Source: CAYNRE01 sp964399535
Lineage (GTDB): Bacteria; Planctomycetota; Planctomycetia; Pirellulales; CAYNRE01
DNA: 64,000 nucleotides
NCBI GenBank assembly: GCA_964399535.1
Contig: CAYNRE010000009.1
Coordinates: forward strand, 186,001-250,000
Direction of reading: 5' to 3'
Shown here: piece by piece, positions 34,470-43,134 of the stretch
Position numbering within the stretch: the stretch's first letter is position 1
Layout: every line of letters begins with the position of its first letter
Translations under genes and position numbers: made by a program
The notes under the pieces: generated by a model
Seen by the model: only the letters and a program-made list of their open reading frames with translations
What the model was told of the DNA's origin: nothing
The model's database searches: none

Positions 34470-35918
34470 GTGAGCGAGCCCCGCGTGCCCCCCCAGCCGT
34501 CCGACGTGCCCCCTCGCTCGGTCGCCGCTGATTCCACAGCCGCGCGGACCTCGTTGCCGCCGGGCGCGCGGCCGCTGAGCGAGTCGCGGGGGGTCGTCCG
34601 GCCCCTCTTGCGGCTCGCCCTCCCCTCGCTGGCCGAGCAGTTTCTCCTGATGCTCGTGGTTTATTCCGACACGCTGCTCACGGGCCGATACCTGAGTCCA
34701 CAGCACCTGGCCGCCATCAGCCTGATGGCCTACGTCAGTTGGATGCTGGTCAACCTGTTCGCCGTGGTGGGAATCGCCGCCACGGCCATGACCGCCCGTT
34801 TCGTGGGAGCAGGCGACTATGCGGGGGCCTGCCGCGTGGTCGAACAATCGTACTTGCTAGGCGGGCTGATCGCTTTAGTCACCACCGCCATCGGGTTCAC
34901 GTTCCGCAGCCAGTGGGTGGCCCTCATGCAACTCGAGGGCACTTCGGCCGAACTGGCCGCAGGCTACCTGGCCTATCTGCTGCCGGTCTTGCCCGCGCTG
35001 ATGCTCCAGGCCGTGGGCATCGCCTGTCTGCGCGGGGCGGGCGACATGGTCACCGGCCTGGTCTCGATGGCGATCGTCAACCTGGTCAATCTCTCCGTTT
35101 CCTGGGTCCTCGTGCTCGGGCTAGGACCGTTTCCCCGCTGGGGCTGGGACGGAATCGCCGCGGGCACCGCCCTGGGACACGTGGTGGGCGCGGCGATTAT
35201 TACCGGCAGCCTGGTTCGCGGCCGGGCCGGGCTGCGGCTGCACTGGCGCGGGATGTGGCCCGACCGAGAGCTCATTCGCCGGCTGCTGCGCATCGGACTA
35301 CCCGGCGGTACCGATGTGCTGACCGTTACCGGGTTTCAGATGTGGTTCGTGGCCGTAATCAATCAACTGGGCGATCTGGCTGCCGCCGCCCATGGCGTGG
35401 CGATTCGAATCGAATCGCTCGGCTACCTGCCGGCCACGGCGTTTCAGATGGCCGCCGCCACCTTGGCGGGCCAGTTTCTGGGGGCCAAAGATCACCGCCG
35501 CGCCCGCCGGGCGGTGGCTACCACGCTGGCCGTGGCCCTGGCCGCCATGGGGCTGGCCGGGGGAATCTTCTTCTTCGGCGCCGAGGGTTTAAGCCGAATC
35601 TTTCTGGGCCGCCAGAAGCCCGAGCTCTTGCAGCTTACCAGTTCGCTGCTGCGCATCGTGGCCTTCGCCATGCCGGCGCTGGCGGTTATCTCGGTGCTTA
35701 CCGGCGCGCTGCGCGGCGCGGGCGATACCCGTTGGCCGTTGGTATTTACCCTGGTGGGCTACTTGGGCGTGCGGATGCCGCTGACCTATCTGCTGGCCCA
35801 CGGGCTGGGGCTCGGCGTGCCGGGAGCCTGGTATGCCATGTGGGCCGACCTGGCCTTACGCGCCCTGCTGGTTTGGGGCCGTTTCCGCCAAGGGGGTTGG
35901 CAGCGCGTAACGCTCTGA
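34470..35918 (+). CDS. MATE-family multidrug/metabolite efflux transporter
   Basis: 482 residues from a GTG at 34470 with AGGA upstream. A Pro/Ser-rich N-terminal tail (about 1-45) precedes 12 membrane helices in two six-helix halves; MATE features include LALPSLAEQFLLMLVVYSDT, AISLMAYVSWMLVN and TAFQMAAATLAGQFLGAKD. It acts as a Na+- or H+-coupled exporter in the inner membrane by family precedent; the substrate is not predictable. It follows the DUF1501 gene by 75 bp on the same strand, probably by read-through or its own promoter. Confidence 0.93.
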   Translation: MSEPRVPPQPSDVPPRSVAADSTAARTSLPPGARPLSESRGVVRPLLRLALPSLAEQFLLMLVVYSDTLLTGRYLSPQHLAAISLMAYVSWMLVNLFAVVGIAATAMTARFVGAGDYAGACRVVEQSYLLGGLIALVTTAIGFTFRSQWVALMQLEGTSAELAAGYLAYLLPVLPALMLQAVGIACLRGAGDMVTGLVSMAIVNLVNLSVSWVLVLGLGPFPRWGWDGIAAGTALGHVVGAAIITGSLVRGRAGLRLHWRGMWPDRELIRRLLRIGLPGGTDVLTVTGFQMWFVAVINQLGDLAAAAHGVAIRIESLGYLPATAFQMAAATLAGQFLGAKDHRRARRAVATTLAVALAAMGLAGGIFFFGAEGLSRIFLGRQKPELLQLTSSLLRIVAFAMPALAVISVLTGALRGAGDTRWPLVFTLVGYLGVRMPLTYLLAHGLGLGVPGAWYAMWADLALRALLVWGRFRQGGWQRVTL

Positions 35919-35934
35919 ACCCGGCGAGGCGCCG

Positions 35935-35985
35935 CCCCTCGAACCAGACCGCCCCTCGAACCAGACCGCGCCTCGAATCAGGCCA
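35935..35985 (+). repeat. Three 17-bp tandem units
   Basis: The unit CCCCTCGAACCAGACCG occurs twice exactly (35935-35951, 35952-35968) and a third time with four changes (35969-35985). It lies directly after the MATE gene stop and before the convergent zinc-ribbon gene stop. No spacers are present, so this is not a CRISPR array. Confidence 0.85.
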
Positions 35986-36016
35986 CCGCCCGACCCTGAC
36001 CACCGCCCGACGAGGG

Positions 36017-37687
36017 TTACCGTCCGCGGCGTCCGCCCGCGCCAACCCGCGTATTGATGAACGACAGGGCCTCGGTCGCGGCCGACCGCACATAAGGTTC
36101 CGGATCGCGCTGGGCAATGCGATTCAGCGGCGGAAGACTTTGCCGCGCGCCCACCTGCTGCAGAATACGCACCGCGCACAGGCGAACTTCCGGCGAGTCG
36201 TTTTGCAAATAACCGATCGTGGCCCGCTCGGAAATCGTTCCCATCTCGCGCAGACAGCTCGACGCGTTCACGCGATCGACCGATTCGAGAATCAGTTTGG
36301 CCACGGGCTCCGTCGACCGCGGGTCTTTCAGCCGCACGAAAATCTGCATCACCAGGTCGCGGACCGTCTTCTCGGTGTCCTCGAGCGCGTCGACCAGCGC
36401 CGGCACGCTGTCGTCGTCGGCCCACACCTTGAGCGCCTTGGCCGCCCCCTCGCGCAGGGCCAACGATGCTCCCGAGGTCAATACCGGCTCGAGCGCGGCG
36501 GCCACCTCGCGCTGGCGGTCGTCGGGCATCAGGCCTTCGAGCGCCCGGGTCGCCGCGAGTTGGCGCTGCGGGTCGCCCGATTGCAGATCGGCCAGGGCCT
36601 GGGCGATCGGGTCGGCCGGCGTTTCAGCCGGAGGGCTGGGGGCCCCCCCGGGCACGGGCAGGGCCTTGGTCACCCGCAAGGTCAGGGTTCTCGAATCGGG
36701 CTCAATCCCCTCCACCTCGGCAAAGGTGATCTTCGCCTTCAGCCCCTCCAGGTCGGCCACGGGGGCCAGCGTGGCCGTCCAGCGATCGCCTCCTCCGGAA
36801 AGGTGCACCGCTCCCGGAGGCGTATCGGCCAAGGGCCGAATCGCAGCCTGGTAGGCGGTTATCGATTGTCCACCGACCTGGTCGGTAATCGAAAGGGTCG
36901 CCACCTTTTCGGCTCCGTGTTGATCGATGATCGCCTGCACCGCCGGGTCGACCGCGGGTGCCGGGGCCGGCGCGGCGTCGCTGGCCGCCGTATCGCCGGC
37001 CGGCGGTTCGTCGGCGAAAGGGGATTCGATCTTGGGAATCTCGACCTGACCGAGCAACCCTCGCACACTTTCGGTAATCCGCCCTAACTGGCCGTATCCC
37101 ACTACCCCCGCCACCAACAAAATCAGCACCAGCCCGCCACGAACTACGAATCGCCCCCAATTCAGCTTCAGTCCGCTACCGGCAAGGCCTCGAATCACGC
37201 GCTGCAAAGTGCCGGTCTTCTTGAAGCGGACTTCACCCGAGGGGGTCGCGGCATCGTCGACGACCGCGGCCCGTCGGGCAGCCGGGGCTGGCCGCGGTGG
37301 AATAGGCCTGGCCGGCGGGGGCGTGGGCCGCGCCGCCGCGGGTGGCTGCACGGCTGCCGCCGCGGTGCCGGTCCGTAGCGGCGGTGTGCTGCTGGGTACC
37401 GGAATCTTGATCGGCTGACCGCACTTGGGGCACTTGCCCGACTTGCCCGCCAGTGATGCGTCGACCTGCATCGCCGCGCCACAGGCCTGGCACTTGACCG
37501 GAATCTTGGCGGTGGGCTTAAGCCCCTGCGGCGCCGCCGCGGTGCCAGTTGGCTTGGCCGCCGCGGGGGGGGCGTTGGGAATGACCAGAGCCGTTTTGCA
37601 CTTGGGACACGCCACGCGCTTGCCGGCCAATTCGTCTTTGACCGAGAAGCTCGCCTGGCAGCCGGTGCACTTTACTGGAATGGGCAC
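36017..37687 (-). CDS. Membrane protein with two zinc ribbons and HEAT-like repeats
   Basis: 556 residues from a GTG at 37687 with GAGG 6 nt upstream, so that translation begins VPIPVKCTGC. Two MJ0042-type zinc ribbons: Cys pairs in KCTGC/CPKCKT (7-31) and in KCQACG/CPKCGQ (66-93). A long Pro/Ala-rich linker precedes one membrane helix (about 185-205, GGLVLILLVAGVVGYGQLG). The outer part has a small beta domain (about 245-355) and HEAT-like helical repeats (about 385-550, DSVPALVDALEDTEKTVRDL and similar). No catalytic motif. It shares its unusual architecture with the 835-residue gene upstream on the same strand. Confidence 0.85.
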   Translation of the reverse strand: MPIPVKCTGCQASFSVKDELAGKRVACPKCKTALVIPNAPPAAAKPTGTAAAPQGLKPTAKIPVKCQACGAAMQVDASLAGKSGKCPKCGQPIKIPVPSSTPPLRTGTAAAAVQPPAAARPTPPPARPIPPRPAPAARRAAVVDDAATPSGEVRFKKTGTLQRVIRGLAGSGLKLNWGRFVVRGGLVLILLVAGVVGYGQLGRITESVRGLLGQVEIPKIESPFADEPPAGDTAASDAAPAPAPAVDPAVQAIIDQHGAEKVATLSITDQVGGQSITAYQAAIRPLADTPPGAVHLSGGGDRWTATLAPVADLEGLKAKITFAEVEGIEPDSRTLTLRVTKALPVPGGAPSPPAETPADPIAQALADLQSGDPQRQLAATRALEGLMPDDRQREVAAALEPVLTSGASLALREGAAKALKVWADDDSVPALVDALEDTEKTVRDLVMQIFVRLKDPRSTEPVAKLILESVDRVNASSCLREMGTISERATIGYLQNDSPEVRLCAVRILQQVGARQSLPPLNRIAQRDPEPYVRSAATEALSFINTRVGAGGRRGR

Positions 37688-37872
37688 GCCAAACCTCTCG
37701 CCTGGGGGGACCTGCCGAGCTGGTCTGCTGCTTCCCTCGAACGGGGGCGACCCAATGCGAACCAACCCGGAAAAACCGATCGTAATCTGCCTTCCGCGAC
37801 CGGCCTAGCAAATTGCGGGCGGCCCCCGCAGAGGCCGGGCCGCTTTCGGCCGAACCATCTGCCCAAGCCCGC

Positions 37873-40380
37873 TCAGCGCGAGCGCGCCGGCTGTTTGCGA
37901 ATCTCGCTCCAGGCCGCGAAGGCGTCGTCCGCGAGCCGTTTGTCCGAGCTCAGCCGTTTCAGCTTAGGAAGGCTCGCAGCGGTTCCGACCCGACCCAGGA
38001 TGCGGCAGGCCTGGCGCTGAACCTCGACGTCGGAGTCTTCCAAATACCGCCATAGCACTTCCTCAACCTGGGGCCCCATTGCGATCAGCAATGCCACGGC
38101 GTCTGCCCGCGCTCTCGGATCGCGTAAATGCGCTGCCACGGTCTCGACGACTTGCCGGTCGCCGGCCTCGATGGCGAGCTGCCGTGTCTGCGGATCGCCC
38201 AGGGCGCGTGGGTCCCGCAATTGCCCTGCCAGACTGGGAACGCTGCCTGGATCGCCAAAAGGCGAGGCGGCCTCAGAGTTTGCCGCGTCGCCCGAAAAAG
38301 CGCCCGGAGCGGGTTCGCCGGCGTGGCGGCGCCCCCGGCCCGATCGCACCGAATCTTGCAAGTCCATCAGCGTAACGATGTTGGAGATGCGCGTGGGGGG
38401 CCCGGAGTCCGCGGCCGCTTCGAGCCAAAACTCAAAGGGGCCGGCGTCGTCTTCAAAAGCTCGGCTGTCTACCGAAATCATGCCGAACGCACCCGCCACA
38501 TCCGCTTGACCGCGATCGGTGTTGCGGCGCGAACGAATGACCCATTCGGTTCGGCCGGACGGTACGGGCGGGCCCTCTCGAAGGCGATAATGCGCGGTTA
38601 CCGACAGGTCGTCGAACGGAACCTCCAGGTCGTCGGGAAAATCTTGGCGAACCATCGATCCGCGAATAGGGCGGGGAAAATATTCGGCCTCCTCCAGCAC
38701 GTACATCGTCGGTTTCGACTCCGCCGCCGAGTCGGCACCTGCCCCCCGGACCGCGCTGGTTACCGAGGGCGCGGCGGGCGATGCCGCCACGGGGGCGCCG
38801 TGCGATTGCGCTTGCCAACCCGGGGGCGCCCCGCTCGAGACGGAATCTCGGGCGGCGATCGATTGGGTCGGCGCGATAATCGCGCTCGGCTCGACAATCG
38901 CCTGTCGCAGACGTTCGAGTCGGTTCTGATCCATGACATCCAACGCCGAGACGCGCTGGGTCGAACTGATCTCTCGCAGAAGCGCTTTTCTCGTTCTGGC
39001 CAAGCGGGAAACGCCATTGGAACCAAAGACCCCCTCGTCGAACGCGACGGCGACATCTCCCCCTTCCGCTTTGACCTGCAGCGATCCTTCGGCGATTCGC
39101 GAAATGAGAAGATCGAGTCGATGCAGTTCCGACTGCGAGGGATGTCGCGAAGGGCCGACCGACCGCAGCACTTCCCTGGCCTCCTCCATCTGCTGGGTGA
39201 GCTGGGCGTACACCCCGTTGGCGGGTTGCTCGACGAACGGATTGCCGATAAGCACGCACATAATCTGTACCGCGGTGGCCACGGCCATGATCGGTCCGAG
39301 GGGCCCCAGTTTCCAATCGTGGCGATGGGTATATGCCAGTAGGATCGCCGCGAAATAGCCCACGTTGCAAACGCACAACCCCGCCAGGCATAAGAGCGCA
39401 ACCCCCACGTTTTCGTGCCGACAAACTGCCACCAGAACCAAGAAAAAACCCACCACGCAGGTAAGCGCCGAGGTGAAATAGAGCAACCTCCAGGCATTGG
39501 CTGGCGACACAAGAAACAGAATCAGTAGCGCCAGGCCCGCTACCGCGACGGTGATGGTGAGCGCTAGCCGGTTCCCGCTGTTGATCAGCGGCCCTTTTCG
39601 CGCAGCGGAGGGGCGCTTGAGACGGGCACTCGAGTCGAAGCGCCCGCTGGCGGCCATGGAACCGGGCAGCGGCTGCCCCCCGGCCGCCCAGTCGGGCAAG
39701 GCCGACATCGATTCCGACGAAGCTTCCGGCTGCGCCAGTTCGTCGATCCAGGAGTTCGCCGCCGGAAGAGGCGGCAAGCTGGGAGGCTGCCCCCCCGGCG
39801 CGCCGGATCGCGGTGGAAGTGGCACAAACGCCGAACCCGGGCCCTCGGGCCAGCGGTGGTGCCCAGCAGGGGCCGGCCCCCCGGCGCCGGCCGACGAAGG
39901 CCGACCGGTCGGCGACCGAGTTCCCCGGGTCGGTGCCGGTTTCGAGGTTACCGGCGAGGGAATTTCCAACTCGACTCGACACTGCTTGCAGCGAGCCAAC
40001 CGCCCGGCCAAATTGGCCGCTGCCTGCATCCAGGTGCCACAGGCATGGCATTGAAACGATACGCTCGGAGGCGCCGGTCCGGGCCCCGCCGCCGCTGCCC
40101 CTCGCGAGCCCTGCGGGCCGTCGGACGATGGAATTTCGCCCGCATGCGCGTCCGCCCGAGAACCGCCCCCCAAGAGCGATTTCGTATCGCGAGCGCTCTT
40201 TTCCTGCCCCCCGTCGACACCGTCCAGCCAACTGCTGTCTTCGTCATCGACCAAATTGAGCGTCGGCGCGGGAACCTCGATCAGGCCCTGACAGTTCGGG
40301 CAACGTACCCGTTTGCCACCGTACTGATCGCGCAGGGCGAACCCACGGCCGCAACTCGTGCAGCGAACCGAGATCGACAT
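37873..40380 (-). CDS. Large membrane protein with zinc ribbons and HEAT-like tail
   Basis: 835 residues from the ATG at 40380. Zinc ribbon 1 at 8-33 (CTSCGRGF, CPNCQGLIE), zinc ribbon 2 at about 110-138 (CHACGTWMQAA, CKQCRVELE), then a disordered Pro/Ser-rich linker. About residues 275-400 contain four membrane helices (LALTITVAVAGLALLILFLV, LLYFTSALTCVVGFFLVLVAV and two more). A helical soluble part and a beta domain (about 560-660) follow, and the C-terminus (about 720-830) has HEAT-like repeats (VEEVLWRYLEDSDVEVQRQA). Related in plan to the neighbouring gene 186 bp downstream; they look like an operon of paralogues. Role unknown. Confidence 0.85.
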   Translation of the reverse strand: MSISVRCTSCGRGFALRDQYGGKRVRCPNCQGLIEVPAPTLNLVDDEDSSWLDGVDGGQEKSARDTKSLLGGGSRADAHAGEIPSSDGPQGSRGAAAAGPGPAPPSVSFQCHACGTWMQAAANLAGRLARCKQCRVELEIPSPVTSKPAPTRGTRSPTGRPSSAGAGGPAPAGHHRWPEGPGSAFVPLPPRSGAPGGQPPSLPPLPAANSWIDELAQPEASSESMSALPDWAAGGQPLPGSMAASGRFDSSARLKRPSAARKGPLINSGNRLALTITVAVAGLALLILFLVSPANAWRLLYFTSALTCVVGFFLVLVAVCRHENVGVALLCLAGLCVCNVGYFAAILLAYTHRHDWKLGPLGPIMAVATAVQIMCVLIGNPFVEQPANGVYAQLTQQMEEAREVLRSVGPSRHPSQSELHRLDLLISRIAEGSLQVKAEGGDVAVAFDEGVFGSNGVSRLARTRKALLREISSTQRVSALDVMDQNRLERLRQAIVEPSAIIAPTQSIAARDSVSSGAPPGWQAQSHGAPVAASPAAPSVTSAVRGAGADSAAESKPTMYVLEEAEYFPRPIRGSMVRQDFPDDLEVPFDDLSVTAHYRLREGPPVPSGRTEWVIRSRRNTDRGQADVAGAFGMISVDSRAFEDDAGPFEFWLEAAADSGPPTRISNIVTLMDLQDSVRSGRGRRHAGEPAPGAFSGDAANSEAASPFGDPGSVPSLAGQLRDPRALGDPQTRQLAIEAGDRQVVETVAAHLRDPRARADAVALLIAMGPQVEEVLWRYLEDSDVEVQRQACRILGRVGTAASLPKLKRLSSDKRLADDAFAAWSEIRKQPARSR

Positions 40381-40456
40381 AGCAAAATGCCCCCGCCGGC
40401 GCGCGGCTCAGCGGTGCTGTCCGCGTGCACTCGAACCAATCGGTCAGAATGGTTGT

Positions 40457-41830
40457 TCAGGCGATTTCAGGCACGACAAACGGATCGCGGTATTCGCGCC
40501 GCAGCATTTGGTTGGCGGTGTCGTTCTCGAGACATTGTTCTTGGCCGGCGTCCCAGGTCAGTTTCTGTCCGCCCAGGCGATAGCTGATATTGGCCAACTG
40601 ACACAGCAACGTGCTGCGATGCCCCTCTTCGATGTCGGCATTCGGACGCGAGCGGCTCTTGATGCAGTCGATGAAGTTCTGCTGGTGTTCGGGATCGGGA
40701 AAGGGTCCCTTGTCCTCCGCCACCAGCACCGGCTGGCGCGTTTGGGGACGCCCGTAAACTTGCCAGCCGCAGCCGTGGCGCCCCAGGTACATCAGCCCCT
40801 CGCTGCCGTAAATCTCGATGCGCTCGGCGTTCTGCGGCCAGTACGGATACAGGTCCCGGCTGTTGCGCAGTTCCATGTCGCTCTTGATCATGTAGGGCGT
40901 GTACAGGCTCAGTTCGAACGACAAGATCAGCCCGTCGAATTCGTAGGTGGCCACCTGGGTATCGGGCGTTTCAAAGGCGCCCGGCTCGGCGAATCGGCCT
41001 CCCACGCTGTACACGCTCCGCGGAGCATCTTGGCCGATCATCCACCGCGCCAGGTCCAGTTGGTGCACGCCGTCGTTGATGATGTCGCCGCCGGAAAACC
41101 GCCAGAAATGGTTCCAGCCGTTGTGCCAATTCACGTTGTAGGGCGCCTCGGGGGCCGGGCCGGTCCACAGGCTCCAATCCAAAGTGGGCGGCGTCGGGCT
41201 ATCGGCCGCCGCGGCCACATTGCCCCAACCCTTTTGATTGAACACCTTCACCAGGTGAATGCTGCCCAGCTTGCCCGAATCGAGATACTGCTTGGCCGAA
41301 TGGTTGTAGGCGGCGCTGCGATTCTGGGTGCCCACCTGCACGATGCGGTTGTGGCGGCGGGCGGCGGCCACCATCTGGCGCCCCTCCCAGGGCGTGTGAC
41401 TGACCGGTTTCTCGACGTAGACATCTTTCCCCGCCTGACAGCCCCAGACCGTGGCCAGGGCATGCCAATGGTCGGGCGTGGCCACCACGATCGCGTCGAC
41501 GGCCGGGTCGTCGAGCGCCCGCCGCAGGTCGGCCACGCACTGGGGCGCGCTGCCCTGGCGGGCCTCGATGTCGCGCGAGCGAGCCTCGTAGAAACTGGCG
41601 TCGGGATCGACCAGATACGCGATCTGGCAATCGGGCCGGGCCGCGAAGTCGGGCCCCAACTTGCTGCCGCGACCGCGAAGCCCCAGCAGGGCCAACGTCA
41701 CCTTCTCGCTGGCCGCGACCCGGCCGGCCCGGGCCCTCGAAGCCACGCTCGAAAAAGCTCCCGCCGCGGCCAAAGCGCCGCCAAGCCCAACTCCGCGACC
41801 GACGAATTCACGGCGAGTAAGCGACGACAT
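40457..41830 (-). CDS. Tat-exported Gfo/Idh/MocA oxidoreductase
   Basis: 457 residues from the ATG at 41830 with GGAG upstream. It begins MSSLTRREFVGRGVGLGG, a twin-arginine signal. The Rossmann half is LALLGLRGRGSKLGPDF (nucleotide loop) with ATPDHWHALATVW, and the EKPVSHTPWEGRQM segment holds the catalytic Lys of the EKP motif. The C-terminal half has GGDIINDGVHQLDLARWMIG with the conserved Asp/His. An NAD(P)-linked sugar oxidoreductase placed outside the cytoplasm, a widespread planctomycete arrangement; its cofactor must be exported folded. Substrate unknown. It lies 76 bp upstream of the zinc-ribbon operon start and on the same strand. Confidence 0.92.
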   Translation of the reverse strand: MSSLTRREFVGRGVGLGGALAAAGAFSSVASRARAGRVAASEKVTLALLGLRGRGSKLGPDFAARPDCQIAYLVDPDASFYEARSRDIEARQGSAPQCVADLRRALDDPAVDAIVVATPDHWHALATVWGCQAGKDVYVEKPVSHTPWEGRQMVAAARRHNRIVQVGTQNRSAAYNHSAKQYLDSGKLGSIHLVKVFNQKGWGNVAAAADSPTPPTLDWSLWTGPAPEAPYNVNWHNGWNHFWRFSGGDIINDGVHQLDLARWMIGQDAPRSVYSVGGRFAEPGAFETPDTQVATYEFDGLILSFELSLYTPYMIKSDMELRNSRDLYPYWPQNAERIEIYGSEGLMYLGRHGCGWQVYGRPQTRQPVLVAEDKGPFPDPEHQQNFIDCIKSRSRPNADIEEGHRSTLLCQLANISYRLGGQKLTWDAGQEQCLENDTANQMLRREYRDPFVVPEIA

Positions 41831-42141
41831 CGCGGAGTCTCCTCTAGTCAGGGCCGATCGCCACCTGCGATTCTCAAGCAAACCTGGCCTTAAGGCTCAG
41901 TCGAAGACCACCCGGGCCAGGCGGGAGCGATTTAGCCCGCGACGATTAGCCAGCGAGCGCCAACGACCGAAACGTCCCTTGCTACGCCCGGCATTCTAGG
42001 GTACCGGCGTCGTGGGTTCCAATTGATTCGCGGAGACGGCCCACCCGGGCCCGGGTCGAACGACTCGTCAGCGCGCGGCAAGCCTTTCGAGCTCCGAGAC
42101 GGAACCATCGCGCTCGAGCGGCCGAGCAAGCTTCCGGTTGG
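41831..42141. other. Gap of 311 bp, nothing recognised
   Basis: This is between the Gfo/Idh gene start and the CorA-like gene stop, both leftward. It must contain the promoter for the oxidoreductase gene; I found no clear -35/-10 pair, terminator or repeat. Confidence 0.4.
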
Positions 42142-43023
42142 CTATGGCCGCCGCGGTAGTTTGCGCCGATCTGCAAGGCCGCCGGACCGCTGGGCCACGT
42201 CGGCCGCGCGGGCAGAACCGCCGCCGCTGGCCGGGTTCCGAGAATGGGGCGTCGCCGCCGATCGAGGCGCAAGCGGCGCTCGGGCCGGTCGGCTCGCGAT
42301 TCCCATCGCCAAGACAATACCGGTCACGAGCCCCGCCGCAAGCACGGTCCAAAACAAGGCGGGCGAATCAAAGCGATCCAGCCCATGGCTCAGATTCATG
42401 CCGAACACGGCGGCCAGAGCGCCGATCGGAAAGAAGAGCGCGGCCAACAGATTGAGCCGGTGGGCCGACACCGCCATCGCGTGGCCCTGAGCCGCCTGTT
42501 GCTCGGCCTGAAACGCGACCGTGAAGTTGAGTCCGTTTTGCAGGTCGGAATGCAGCAATTCGAGGGCACGCTCCAAATCGCCCGCCTCGTCGCGAAAGGC
42601 GATCAGGTCGCGGTCGCCGGGCACCAACTCGCGCGCCTGCTGGAGCGCCGAGTGAAGATTTCGGACCGTTCGATGCAGCGGTACGACGTCGCGGAGCAAT
42701 CCAAAATAGTCCCGAGCCACACGAGCCGAATCCTCGTGCTCTTCGTGGCGTTCCACCCGCTTGCGGTACTGCTGCAAATGCTCGGCCAAAGCCGCGGTGC
42801 CGGTACCCAGGTCGCTCGATTTCCATTGCCCGTCGGGCAGTCGCCAGAAGAGCCGTGCCGCGCGCTGCGTCTGGTCTGGCTCAGGGGGCGCGTGCAAAAT
42901 CAACAGCAAGTGGCCTTCGGCGGCCATCGCGCGCTGGCGACCGGGCGAAGTGCCCAGACGCCCGCGAATGGCCTCGGGCAACGTCCAGCCGGTCGGCCAC
43001 CAGGGATGCGACGCAACTTGCAT
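42142..43023 (-). CDS. CorA-like divalent cation transporter
   Basis: 293 residues from the ATG at 43023. A cytosolic N-terminal domain (1-110) and long helices (about 110-195, ARDYFGLLRDVVPLHRTVRN and onward) lead to membrane helix 1 (LNLLAALFFPIGALAAVFGMN) ending in the GMN motif that forms the pore mouth in CorA/Mrs2 proteins, then helix 2 (FWTVLAAGLVTGIVLAMGI). A long basic tail of about 40 residues follows helix 2, which is unusual since CorA normally ends soon after it. Mg2+ or Co2+ uptake is expected; the pentameric assembly is a family property, not visible here. The N-terminal domain is short compared with typical CorA. Confidence 0.85.
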   Translation of the reverse strand: MQVASHPWWPTGWTLPEAIRGRLGTSPGRQRAMAAEGHLLLILHAPPEPDQTQRAARLFWRLPDGQWKSSDLGTGTAALAEHLQQYRKRVERHEEHEDSARVARDYFGLLRDVVPLHRTVRNLHSALQQARELVPGDRDLIAFRDEAGDLERALELLHSDLQNGLNFTVAFQAEQQAAQGHAMAVSAHRLNLLAALFFPIGALAAVFGMNLSHGLDRFDSPALFWTVLAAGLVTGIVLAMGIASRPARAPLAPRSAATPHSRNPASGGGSARAADVAQRSGGLADRRKLPRRP

Positions 43024-43134
43024 GACGGGCCTGCCCCGCAGATGTGCCCCGGTGCCGCGGTGGCCTCGTCCTCCGCCGCACCTCGCCCCCGGCCTTCGGC
43101 GCGGCCGATCAGCCGCCCACCGGGTGGCTCCCGG

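Noticed and set aside
35935..35985. CRISPR array
   Set aside because: Units are contiguous without spacers, only three copies, and no cas genes are in the window.
34739..37087. Open frame of 782 codons on the plus strand across the MATE gene and into the next
   Set aside because: It is an out-of-frame shadow of the MATE gene and of the convergent zinc-ribbon gene, with Arg/Gly-rich low-complexity content and no protein motif.
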